From positions 106,612-142,838 of the forward strand of contig NZRT01000065.1 in NCBI GenBank assembly GCA_002696345.1: a DNA stretch of 36,227 nt, read 5' to 3'. Numbering within the stretch: position 1 is the first letter of the stretch; every line of letters begins with the position of its first letter. The position numbers and the translations under genes were made by a program. Positions 16,601-24,040 of the stretch are shown here, piece by piece. The notes below the pieces were generated by a model. It did no database searches. It had not been told where the DNA came from and saw nothing but the letters and a program-made list of their open reading frames with translations. The stretch is from Myxococcales bacterium. Lineage in GTDB: Bacteria > Myxococcota > UBA4151.

Positions 16601-17226
16601 TGATGCTGGGGGGAATCGCCTTGGCGACCAATCGCCTCGACAAAGCGAAACCATTGCTTCAGCAGGCGATGGATGTCTTTCAGGACCTTGGTCTCGTACG
16701 CGGAATGGCGCAGGCGGGTAATTTAATAGCGGATCTTGCCCGTAAGCAGGGGCGAACAGATGAAGCCATTGAATGGTACACAAAAGCGGTGGATCGCTTC
16801 GGGCACCTTGGTGGTTCACACTCCGGCTTGGCGCGCATTAACCTGGCTTTGGCTTACATTGATGCGGCGAATTACAAGGAGGCTCGTCGGGTTCTTGAGA
16901 TCTGTACCTCGTTCTTCTCCCAGAATGGTCAGAAGCAGTGGGAGGCGACCTCTCGTTGTCTCATCTTACCCCCATTGGCTCAGGACAATCTTTGGAAGGA
17001 GTTTGATAGCCAACTGAAGATTGCAGAGCGCTTATTGCGGGAGACGATGTTTCGACAGGCAGACCTGGCGAATGCCCTCTCATTAGCGGGTCAGATTTGC
17101 CTGGATTTAGGTCGTCGAGAGCGGGCACAAAACGTCTGCCAACTCAGTCTTCAAATGTATGAGGATATGAAAGATGCGAAGGGCGCGGAGCGGCTCCGCA
17201 AGTTCCTCGATCAATTCGCCCCATGA
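13642..17226 (+). CDS. Winged-helix / Ser-Thr kinase / STAND-type ATPase / TPR protein (active kinase, altered ATPase motifs)
   Basis: 1194 aa. Order: a winged-helix-like region (about 8-76) resembling the DNA-binding part of WYL/DeoR regulators; a kinase domain (about 87-362) with K120 in LIVAKFLD, E136, HRDLKPEN (D220, N225), DFG (D242) and an APE-like PPE motif; a linker GLGLYGLREMPLVGR (396-410); an AAA/STAND-type ATPase (about 411-700); then helical TPR-like repeats to the end (about 855-1190). The kinase residues look complete, but its glycine loop is reduced. The ATPase Walker A is GGAGTGKG, with Gly444 where Ser/Thr should be, and Walker B reads ILWVDGAEW with Gly after the first Asp. 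The architecture resembles PknK and similar myxobacterial kinases. A GGGAGG site lies 5 bases before the ATG. The stop overlaps the start of its paralogue (ATGA). Confidence 0.93.
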   Translation: MVQMLGHDLPVATIKLILRAHEALVTGETWPLRVLARSMHVDDQETSEILRLMRRDLNAPVVFQGGDTQGYRYQPGKPFDLPFYRVQIGPFLLLKPLTQGSSGPVWMGVHEVTERLIVAKFLDTQESRRVMQFNAEVRALCRFEHAHVLRVHDRGQLDAMAEATSGGQLRAGMPWVVTDYCEGGHLRNREWSKWHTLRDQLLQILDGLAHVHSRGVLHRDLKPENVLDMATEEGQTDLRLSDFGLATGLGGGDSGPLNTLGSPGYLPPEVCAQRFDKLCAASDLYSLGCMAWEMATGQLPFDVDQPVGDLFEDHQNRQLPPFRPQRKLHSGFGSWLQMLLHKEPRDRFRSAAEARLALLEVDRTRRAGAVNHGRPVIPHAPADKDKPSPIPLAGAGLGLYGLREMPLVGRSKAQQALWYALYQTSTGGRPRVVCLEGGAGTGKGRLVHWLAEQASYLGVGQLLRIQHDAQKGPQHGLGPMLSRTFGLGGLSPEEAATRMDESLLNLGIIHPEYRRGLVNLITPGAPTLQQAERHDLVVRALLELARQHPVILWVDGAEWAADSLAFARQLSGLMDVANFPVLVVVTYRPRALATQAEELKLVQGLQEHPLCDTLTLEPLGPSVLREYAHSLLPLTEKVADQLAKRSSGNPLFMEQLLRHWIQSDLLVPQGNVYSLAPGAKPEVPESIQTLWVTRVESLVANQPNGRDAFRALLMAACIGEQINSDQLSIACAAAGFEMPAWVEEAMVARGLAEPRENGWAFAHALLQECLLRHAEEEGLSPELHRACAAMVKGLDDQRAGQASRLGRHLLLAGETFDALPALLEGMREALHHQDTEALGDCIDYREAALKAAGVPRSHQPFGENIMARAWFHILNNNWLEAERVALTGLEGVKKYGWAGIAPECEQVLGKSLFEQADYGGAMVHYQAAVQGFREMGDSYSEAVTTIRFGQVHAAQGEFQGAAGLFRQAVRVLGTGRREKRWRAEAYMMLGGIALATNRLDKAKPLLQQAMDVFQDLGLVRGMAQAGNLIADLARKQGRTDEAIEWYTKAVDRFGHLGGSHSGLARINLALAYIDAANYKEARRVLEICTSFFSQNGQKQWEATSRCLILPPLAQDNLWKEFDSQLKIAERLLRETMFRQADLANALSLAGQICLDLGRRERAQNVCQLSLQMYEDMKDAKGAERLRKFLDQFAP

Positions 17227-20200
17227 GTGGATTGGGTCTCGGCGGGTTTCAGCTGCTTGAGCCCATGGGGCCCCGACTGATCAAGGCTTATCACCGTGAC
17301 CTTGATGTTTCCGGTATGGTTCGATTGTTGGTGCCGTCTCAAGACATGCCTAGCGATCGTTTGTTGAAAGCGAGCATGAGCCAAGCACGAACGTTGGCTT
17401 GTCTCCATCATCCTGGAGTTCTGTACCCCATTGGGTTGGGAACGGTCACAGCCGAAGAGGCTGATCGGTCCGTGGGCTGGCTCCAGGCCGGAATGGTCTG
17501 GACTCTGTTTGAACGGTGTTCTGGAGGTTCTCTTCGGGCCGGTGCCGCCACAGGCTGGCCCGCCCTCCGCGACCTTTGTCTCGATTTGCTTGATGTCCTC
17601 GCATTGGCTCACTCGAGGGAAGTCATTCATGGAAATCTACACCCCGGCAATGTCTGGCAAGCGACCGATCAAGATACTCGGCCTGGCTTGAAACTGAGTG
17701 ACTTTCTGTTGGGTCATGTGGAGGAGTTGGGTGATCATCGGGGTCTGCCAATGGGCAGTCATGCTTGCTATCTAGCACCAGAGGTTTGCGAAGCTCGATG
17801 GCGGGATGTGGGACCCGAGACTGATCTTTACAGTCTGGGTTGCTTGGCTTGGACCTTGGCGACAGGCAAGGAGTTGTTCCGAGAGTATCAGACGGGACCA
17901 GCGATTCGCCAAGCTCAGGTGGAGGTCAATCTTCCCGGCTTTCGTCCCGTGGTCGAGACACCGCCCGGGTTTGGCGGCTGGATGAGTCTTATGCTGCGAA
18001 AGGATCCAAAGGATCGGTTTGGTCAAGCGGCCGATGCTCGGGATGCTTTGCTGAACTTGGACAAGACTCGAGTGCGGGGAAGTGTGGTCTGCTCAGTGGC
18101 GACGATGCCGGCTGACTGTGGTGAACCCGAGGGCGTTGAGCATCCGGAACTGCTCGCCGCAGGGCTTGGACTCTATGGCCTGCGCGAAGTTCCGCTGGTG
18201 GATCGGGATGCACAGCGAGCGGAGATCTGGGATGCATTGCTTCGTGTACGGCGAGCCGCCCGTTCAGAGGCGATTCTTATTCACGGGCCTGCAGGGCATG
18301 GAAAAAGTCGTTTGACCGAGTGGATGGTTCGACGGGCCTGGCAGCGAGGAGCCGCCGAGGTGATCAAGGCGGTTCACGATACGGGGGTTGGGCCGACGGT
18401 GGGTCTGGGTCCGATGCTGGCTCGTTATTATCGAGTGGTTGGTTTGGATCGGGAGAAGACCAAAGAGCGCTTAAGGCAACGACTGACGGCTGAAGGGGTC
18501 ACCGACGACTATGAATGGGAAGCATTGACGGAAATGTTTCACCCCAGCCCCAAGGGCCGAGAGACCGTCCGGTTTGAGCAAACCAGTGAACGATACTCAT
18601 TGATACGCCGAGCCCTTGAGCGAGCCGCGCGGCGGCGACCTGTGATCCTTTGGGTTGAGGATGTTCCCTGGGGGCATGACGCACTCGAATTTATCGTTGA
18701 TCTTCTCGATGGGCAGCGACTCGCTAGCTTTCCGGTCTTGGTGGTCATGACCGCCCGGGACGAAGCCCTGCCTCAGCAGCCCCGAGAGGCGATGATGTTG
18801 AAGGAGATGCTGCATCGTCCCGATTGCAGTCGCATTACCGTGGGGACTCTGGCTCCTGGGGATCACCGAAAGCTGATCGCTCAGGCGCTGTTGGTTCAGG
18901 GGGAGGTCATCGAAAAAATTGAAGAGCGAACCAATGGTCATCCGCTCTTCGCAGTTCAGATTGTTGGGGATTGGCTTGAGCGCAATGTTCTTTCGCCGAG
19001 TCGAGAAGGCTTTGTGGCAAACGGCGATCTCGACGCCATCTTGCCAGACGATATTCATGGTTTGTGGATGCAAAGGGTAGAGAAGCTTCTAGCGAGCCTG
19101 CCCTCGGAGTCTCGGGGGGGGGCACTCGATAGCCTACACCAAGCGGCTGCTCTCGGCATTGAGGTGGATGATCAGGAGTGGGCAGAAGCCTGTCAGCGCG
19201 CAGGGATTGAGCGCCCCCCAGACTTACTACAACGGGTGATGACTCAAGGGTTGGCCTTTCGTCGGCAGGGGGGTTGGGCATTTGCTCATGGCATGTTTCG
19301 GGAAAGTTTAGAGACCCAAAGTCGAGCGATGGAGACTTGGTATGACCGACATCGAGCCTGTGCTGCCATGTTGCAGCCTCGACAGGCTCGCGTCCCTGGC
19401 TTAGCTGTTCGTGTGGCTTACCATCTTGAGCAGGCGAAGGAGTTGGCTTCTGCCCTCAGTCCGCTGTCTCAGGCGGTCGAGGAACTTTGGAAGGGGGGAA
19501 GTGTGACCGGGGCTCGCCTTCCGCTTGAGCGTCGACGGGCTCTTTTGGAGCAGTTGAATCGTCCTCACAGCGATATCGCTTGGGGGGAGCAGAGCCATTT
19601 ACAGATTCAACAGGATCAGTACGAAGGGCGTTACGACAGTGCGCTGAAGTGGTCTGCTTTCGCAATGCAAGGCATCAAGAAATACGGTTGGAATCAGTTG
19701 CTCCCTGGAATCCTGAAGGAGACCGGTGTCGTTCACTACAAAAAGGGAGACATGGAACTTGCGACTCGCTTTATTCGGCATGCACGGGCTCATGCTACCC
19801 AACTCGATGATGATCGACTCACGGCAGAGTGCACCGATAAACTTGGGATGATGTTGCGGATTACGGGCGAATTGGATTTGGCTGATCAGTGTTTTCGGGC
19901 TGCATCTACTCTCTACCGCCGCTTGCGTGACTACAGACCTGCAGACGAAGGAGCGGCTGTTGTCGGCAGGGCGTTGGTCGCCCAGCAACGGGGGGATATC
20001 ACAGCGGCTGAGGGCTGGTTTCGCAAAGGGGTCGAAGTCTTGAAAGGCAGCGGGCATCAGCGGGGACTTGCCACGTCTGTGAACGGCCTTGCTGAGGTGG
20101 CCCGCCTTCAGGGCGATTTCGCCCGAGCTGAAAACTTATACCGCCAGGTTCTGAGCATCCATCAGACTCTGGGTTCGAACATTGCTTCGGTCGTCCAACT

Positions 20201-20591
20201 CAATCTTGCTTTAGTTCAACTGCAACAACGACAGTTCCATAATGCTCAAAAAAGCCTAGAGCCCTTGTTGGATATTTTTGAGGCGCAGGGCAGCAAGGCG
20301 TGGCTGGGGTGCGTTCATGTCTTTCTTTTGCCCTGCTTAACAGATCGGCGAGATTGGGGACGGTGGGACCATCACTTTCGTGTTGGTTTCAACATGATTG
20401 ACGCGTCGGGGATGGCTGATGGCGATCTGGCGTGGCCGCTCCGGATGTCTGGAGAGATGCTCCAAGAGCGGGGTATGGATGGTCGGGCACGACAATCTCT
20501 CCAGTTTGCGCAAGCGCAATATGAGGCCTTGGGTCGGAGCGAGGAGGTTGCGAGCTTGCAAAGAGCCCTTGAGCAACTCCCGAAGGCCTAA
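17223..20591 (+). CDS. Pseudokinase / STAND-type ATPase / TPR paralogue of the preceding kinase
   Basis: 1122 aa. It aligns with the preceding protein from kinase fold to TPRs but lacks the winged-helix. In the kinase domain (about 5-282) the ATP-binding Lys is gone (MVRLLVP), the alpha-C Glu is Gln (SQARTL), HRD has become H136-G-N138 in VIHGNLHPGN, and DFG is DFL (160-162). Structural landmarks remain: YLAPEV, DLYSLGCLAW and DPKDRFGQAADARDAL. The shared linker GLGLYGLREVPLV (about 314-326) leads into an ATPase with canonical Walker A GPAGHGKS (355-362) and Walker B VILWVED (474-480), then TPR-like repeats. I infer a catalytically dead kinase fold with a competent P-loop, acting with the upstream active kinase. 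The start overlaps that gene's stop by 4 bp. Confidence 0.92.
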   Translation: MSGLGLGGFQLLEPMGPRLIKAYHRDLDVSGMVRLLVPSQDMPSDRLLKASMSQARTLACLHHPGVLYPIGLGTVTAEEADRSVGWLQAGMVWTLFERCSGGSLRAGAATGWPALRDLCLDLLDVLALAHSREVIHGNLHPGNVWQATDQDTRPGLKLSDFLLGHVEELGDHRGLPMGSHACYLAPEVCEARWRDVGPETDLYSLGCLAWTLATGKELFREYQTGPAIRQAQVEVNLPGFRPVVETPPGFGGWMSLMLRKDPKDRFGQAADARDALLNLDKTRVRGSVVCSVATMPADCGEPEGVEHPELLAAGLGLYGLREVPLVDRDAQRAEIWDALLRVRRAARSEAILIHGPAGHGKSRLTEWMVRRAWQRGAAEVIKAVHDTGVGPTVGLGPMLARYYRVVGLDREKTKERLRQRLTAEGVTDDYEWEALTEMFHPSPKGRETVRFEQTSERYSLIRRALERAARRRPVILWVEDVPWGHDALEFIVDLLDGQRLASFPVLVVMTARDEALPQQPREAMMLKEMLHRPDCSRITVGTLAPGDHRKLIAQALLVQGEVIEKIEERTNGHPLFAVQIVGDWLERNVLSPSREGFVANGDLDAILPDDIHGLWMQRVEKLLASLPSESRGGALDSLHQAAALGIEVDDQEWAEACQRAGIERPPDLLQRVMTQGLAFRRQGGWAFAHGMFRESLETQSRAMETWYDRHRACAAMLQPRQARVPGLAVRVAYHLEQAKELASALSPLSQAVEELWKGGSVTGARLPLERRRALLEQLNRPHSDIAWGEQSHLQIQQDQYEGRYDSALKWSAFAMQGIKKYGWNQLLPGILKETGVVHYKKGDMELATRFIRHARAHATQLDDDRLTAECTDKLGMMLRITGELDLADQCFRAASTLYRRLRDYRPADEGAAVVGRALVAQQRGDITAAEGWFRKGVEVLKGSGHQRGLATSVNGLAEVARLQGDFARAENLYRQVLSIHQTLGSNIASVVQLNLALVQLQQRQFHNAQKSLEPLLDIFEAQGSKAWLGCVHVFLLPCLTDRRDWGRWDHHFRVGFNMIDASGMADGDLAWPLRMSGEMLQERGMDGRARQSLQFAQAQYEALGRSEEVASLQRALEQLPKA

Positions 20592-20594
20592 GTC

Positions 20595-20954
20595 ATGTCG
20601 GTGACGTACCGAGTTCTTCACGAAGGCAAGCCATTGGAACTCGATGTGGTGTTTGCGCGCGGTTTCTGGGCGAGGACGTGGGGATGGTTGGGGCGCCACT
20701 CCCTGAAGCCGAACGATGCCTTATGGATTGAGCCCTGCGCTCGGGTCCATACCCTCGGGATGCGGGTGGCGATCTCGATCGTGATGTTAAGCCCAGACGG
20801 TTATGTCATTGCCTTACAAGATCGGATCAGCCCATGGAACGTCGGCCCGATGGGCGTCTTTAGGGGCGTGGCTCTCGAACTCGCCCCTGGCGCCGTAAGT
20901 CGCTTTGGAATTCGGCTCGGAGATCGGTTGACCCTCAAAGGTTCGAGTCGTTAG
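20595..20954 (+). CDS. DUF192 family protein
   Basis: 119 aa with no signal peptide. The DUF192 core is recognisable: an N-terminal strand pair, FWARTWGWLGR, then the family segment WIEPCARVHTLGMRVAISIV with a LSPDGYVI strand and a closing LELAPGAVSRFGIRLGDRL. The usual family pattern is h-T-F-G-M-R; here it is HTLGMR. The biochemical role of DUF192 is not established. It lies 3 bases after the pseudokinase gene and 29 bases before the phosphatase, so it is transcribed with the signalling genes. Whether it takes part in that pathway cannot be told from sequence. Confidence 0.85.
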   Translation: MSVTYRVLHEGKPLELDVVFARGFWARTWGWLGRHSLKPNDALWIEPCARVHTLGMRVAISIVMLSPDGYVIALQDRISPWNVGPMGVFRGVALELAPGAVSRFGIRLGDRLTLKGSSR

Positions 20955-20966
20955 AGGGGAGTGGCG

Positions 20967-20987
20967 ATGAGAGACTCAAGACGATGA
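20967..20987 (+). CDS. Six-codon leader ORF overlapping the phosphatase start
   Basis: ATG 20967 opens MRDSRR and stops at TGA 20985-20987, which overlaps the phosphatase ATG (20984) as ATGA. An excellent AGGGGAG ribosome site (20955-20961) lies 5 bases before this small ORF, while the phosphatase ATG has no good site of its own and no in-frame start further upstream after the DUF192 stop. I infer a translational coupling ORF. It could instead be chance, with the purine run serving the phosphatase at long spacing. Confidence 0.35.
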   Translation: MRDSRR

Positions 20988-21817
20988 GATTTACGGTCTA
21001 TGGCCGCACCGACGTGGGTCGTAAACGCACTCACAATGAAGATGCGTTCGCTATTTATGAAGGCGACTCCTTGTTTGTGCTGGCCGATGGCATGGGCGGC
21101 CATGCGAGCGGTGAGGTTGCCAGTGCTTTAGCAGTGGAAAGTCTCGGGGCATTTTTCCGTGAAACGGCCGAGGATCAAGAGAAGACCTGGCCTTTCAAGG
21201 GTTCAAAAAAGCTCAACTACGAGGCGGGTCGACTCGAGGTCGCCGTCAAGCTTGCCAATCAATGCATCTTCGAGACAGCGAAGGCGAAAAAGGGCTGCGA
21301 GAACATGGGAACCACGCTCGTTGCCACCTATATGGACCCCCATGGTTCCTACATTGCACACGTGGGCGACAGTCGGGTCTATCGGCTACGGGATGGCTCG
21401 TTGGAGCAACTGACCCGTGACCACTCTCTGCTGAATGACTATTTGAAGACCAATCGACTCACCCCTGAGGAGATTGAGGCTTTTCCCCACAAAAACGTGA
21501 TCGTCCGAGCTTTGGGAATGCGAGCCAACGTCGAGGTGGATATTGCGCCGATCGAGCCTCGCGTCGGTGACTTTTATGTCCTGTGTTCCGATGGTCTGTC
21601 TGGCATGATTTCCGATGACGAAATCGCCCAGGTCATGCAGCGGGATCGATCGGACTTGGACCTCTGTTCTCAGTCCCTCATCGACGAGGCGAATGAGAAC
21701 GGTGGGCATGACAATGTCACGGTGGTTTTGATCCGCGTCGACCCAAATGATCCACAGGCGGCGCTCCAGCCCGATGACACACAGGATACGGCAGCGACCG
21801 TCGTCGACGACGACTAG
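20984..21817 (+). CDS. PP2C-type (Stp1/PrpC-like) protein Ser/Thr phosphatase
   Basis: 277 aa. By family it removes phosphate from Ser/Thr of proteins using two divalent metals. Motifs are complete: RTHNEDA (D20), LADGMGGHASGE (D35), GTTLVA, HVGDSRVYRL, TRDHSLLND, VLCSDGLSGMI (D203) and GGHDNVTVVLI (D243). It is soluble, with no membrane segment, and ends in an acidic Asp/Thr tail of about 20 residues. As last gene of the run that encodes the active kinase and the pseudokinase, it is the natural counter-enzyme for their phosphorylations; that pairing is inferred. It converges on the UbiB-like gene with 12 bases between the stops and no visible terminator. Confidence 0.95.
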   Translation: MRFTVYGRTDVGRKRTHNEDAFAIYEGDSLFVLADGMGGHASGEVASALAVESLGAFFRETAEDQEKTWPFKGSKKLNYEAGRLEVAVKLANQCIFETAKAKKGCENMGTTLVATYMDPHGSYIAHVGDSRVYRLRDGSLEQLTRDHSLLNDYLKTNRLTPEEIEAFPHKNVIVRALGMRANVEVDIAPIEPRVGDFYVLCSDGLSGMISDDEIAQVMQRDRSDLDLCSQSLIDEANENGGHDNVTVVLIRVDPNDPQAALQPDDTQDTAATVVDDD

Positions 21818-21829
21818 ATCTCGAGGGCA

Positions 21830-23512
21830 CTATTCGGCTCGCCACCAACTCCTGAGCACCTTGTAGAGCATGTAGAAGCCGACGGTCGTGCCAAAGGCGC
21901 CGACGACAACCCCAAAGGCTGTGATCAACGGAGATTGACTCGAAGCGATCAGAATGGCCGAAGCGATCGCCATGCCACCAACCATCACGCCGCCAGCGAG
22001 TCGGTTGGCACTGTTGTCGAGGCTTTGGGTGAGTTGATCCAAGTGTTTGACTTGGACATCGTGACGCATGGCGCCATCTCCAAGCCGTTTCATGAGATCG
22101 AGGAGTAAAGTCGGACCGTCTCGTGTCAGGTGATAAAGATCGAGAGAGGCGCCCAGAAAATCCTTCTGCAGACGATTGGGATCAAATCGTTGGGCAAACA
22201 GAGTTTCGATGTAGGCCCTGGCGACGCCACTCACATCAAAATCAGGGTCGAGAGAGCGGCCCATGGATTCAAGAGTGAGTAGTGCTTTGAACAGGAGGAG
22301 AAGATCTTGAGGCAGCATAATCCCAGACCGAGCACCTGCGCTGCTGCCATCCAAAAGGAGTTCACCAACTTTGATTTCGCCCAAAGGACGATTTCGTGAG
22401 GGCTCCCAAGTGGCGCTGAGCGCCGATGCAAAAGCATCGAGATCTGGCGCAACCTCGGGGTCGATTCTGTCTCCGAGTTCGGCGTAAAGGCGAGCCGATC
22501 GCCGGTAGTCCCCGTTGACGAGCGTCAGCAAGAGGTCGGCGACCTGCTCACGGGTTCGCGGGTTTAAATGCCCTACAATGCCAAAATCGATTAACCCAAT
22601 CTTCCCTTCATCAAAGATGAACAGATTGCCTGCGTGGAGGTCGCCATGAAAGACGCCGTGATTAAAGACCATGTCCAAGATGCAGCCTGCGCCTCGCTCC
22701 GCCACCTGCTTCAAATCGCAAGGTAGTGAACGAATGCGATCTGTATCGGACAAAGGCGTGCCTTTGAGTCGATCCATCGTCAGGACGGATTCACAAGATA
22801 GTCCCTCATAAACCGTCGGAATGACCAGGAAGTCTTGTTGGTCTTCGAAGTTCTTTGCGATCACCTTGAGGGAGTTCATCTCCTCACGGAAGTCGAGTTC
22901 TTTGCGGATGGTTTTAAAGAATTCGTCAACCAGACCTTTGGGGTTCAATGCTCGACTTTCCGGGACGTAGTTCACCAAGGCTTCGGCGAGGAGAGAAACA
23001 ACTCGTAGATCCTGGTCAACGATCCGGCGGATTCCAGGCCGACGAATTTTCACAACAACATCGAGCAGATTGCCATGATCATCTAAGATCGTCGCGCTGT
23101 GGACTTGACCGATCGAGGCTGCAGCGATGGGTTCTTCATCGAAGCTGTGGAACAACACATCGGGTGGGCCACCGAGGGCCTCTTCGAGAGCCTGTACGAC
23201 CTCAGGGAAGGGAACGGGGGGTACCTGATCTTGAAGGAGACGCAATTCGTCGATGAACTCCGGAGGCAGGAGATCCGGTCGCATCGACAGGGTTTGACCC
23301 AGTTTGACGAAGGCCGGACCGAGCTCTTCTAGAGCCATGCGCAATCGTTCTGCGCTGCCTCTTTTTCCTGGTGCCTCGGTGACTCGATTTGTCGGTAGCG
23401 GTAACTTCAGTCGGCGCACCACATCACCGTAACCATGTTTCATAAACACCGACGCGACGCTTTTGACTCGTCCTAGGGATCGAACAGCGTTGGTAAAGGT
23501 GGCAACAGACAT
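21830..23512 (-). CDS. ABC1/UbiB-family atypical kinase
   Basis: 560 aa from ATG 23512. The UbiB/ADCK hallmarks are the KxGQ motif (FVKLGQTLSMRPDLLP, K70-Q73), the Ala-rich loop AAASIGQVH (130-138) that replaces the glycine loop, K155 in VVVKIRRPG, HGDLHAGN (289-296) and DFG (309-311). Two predicted membrane helices lie near the C-terminus (about 500-555). Members support ubiquinone or other isoprenoid-lipid metabolism through ATPase or kinase-like activity. No ubi genes are adjacent, so the substrate is open. The frame extends to ATG 23566, but the extra His/Pro-rich residues do not resemble the family, whereas MSVATFTNAVRSLGRV does. A weak GAG lies 9 bases before 23512. Last gene of the minus-strand operon. 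Confidence 0.9.
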   Translation of the reverse strand: MSVATFTNAVRSLGRVKSVASVFMKHGYGDVVRRLKLPLPTNRVTEAPGKRGSAERLRMALEELGPAFVKLGQTLSMRPDLLPPEFIDELRLLQDQVPPVPFPEVVQALEEALGGPPDVLFHSFDEEPIAAASIGQVHSATILDDHGNLLDVVVKIRRPGIRRIVDQDLRVVSLLAEALVNYVPESRALNPKGLVDEFFKTIRKELDFREEMNSLKVIAKNFEDQQDFLVIPTVYEGLSCESVLTMDRLKGTPLSDTDRIRSLPCDLKQVAERGAGCILDMVFNHGVFHGDLHAGNLFIFDEGKIGLIDFGIVGHLNPRTREQVADLLLTLVNGDYRRSARLYAELGDRIDPEVAPDLDAFASALSATWEPSRNRPLGEIKVGELLLDGSSAGARSGIMLPQDLLLLFKALLTLESMGRSLDPDFDVSGVARAYIETLFAQRFDPNRLQKDFLGASLDLYHLTRDGPTLLLDLMKRLGDGAMRHDVQVKHLDQLTQSLDNSANRLAGGVMVGGMAIASAILIASSQSPLITAFGVVVGAFGTTVGFYMLYKVLRSWWRAE

Positions 23513-23578
23513 AACGGGTCGCTCAGGCGCGTGGGGCGCGCGATGAATATAATGAGCCCTAGGCATCCTGGGAAATAA

Positions 23579-24040
23579 TTAGCGCCTCGGTGGCTCGTCC
23601 ATTTCATCGAAGAGAAAATGAATGGCGAATCCGCGTCGAGCTAACCTTTGCAGAACACGTCGACGCTTCTTTGGGTCATGATGATCGTCGCCAATCCACT
23701 TGTGGTATAAATTCCGCGCCCGAATTTGTTCTTCAGTTTCGTCATGCCACGGGGCGGATGCGATGGTTTCTTCGGATAGCCCCTCTTGGAGCATGCGGGC
23801 TCGACACCGTCGTTGACTCCATCCCCGATGGGCACCCGTCCGCAGAATTGCTTCAGCGCAGCGTTCGTCACTTTGCAGCCCACTGTTTTCCAACTGCGCC
23901 AATACATCGTCGCAAATTGAGGTTGAGTACCCTTTGTCTTGTAGTTTTCGCCTCAGGGCTCGACTGCCGTATTCCCGACGACTCAACAACCGAACACAAG
24001 TCGCATAGGCTCGTGACTTTTCAGAACCGCTCGATGCCAT
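23579..24040 (-). CDS. recX: RecX-family recombination regulator
   Basis: 153 aa, normal RecX length. RecX binds RecA filaments and usually limits RecA activity. The three-helix RecX repeats are visible: AYATCVRLLSRREYGSRALR with LQDKGYS, a second repeat around NSGLQSDERCAEAILR and RGWSQRRCRARM, and a third near the C-terminus around KKRRRVLQRLARRGF. RecX genes often follow recA, but here the gene lies downstream of pilT and overlaps it by 20 bp. No recA is in the window. Identification rests on the helix pattern and is firm; the partner in this organism is presumed to be RecA. Confidence 0.88.
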   Translation of the reverse strand: MASSGSEKSRAYATCVRLLSRREYGSRALRRKLQDKGYSTSICDDVLAQLENSGLQSDERCAEAILRTGAHRGWSQRRCRARMLQEGLSEETIASAPWHDETEEQIRARNLYHKWIGDDHHDPKKRRRVLQRLARRGFAIHFLFDEMDEPPRR

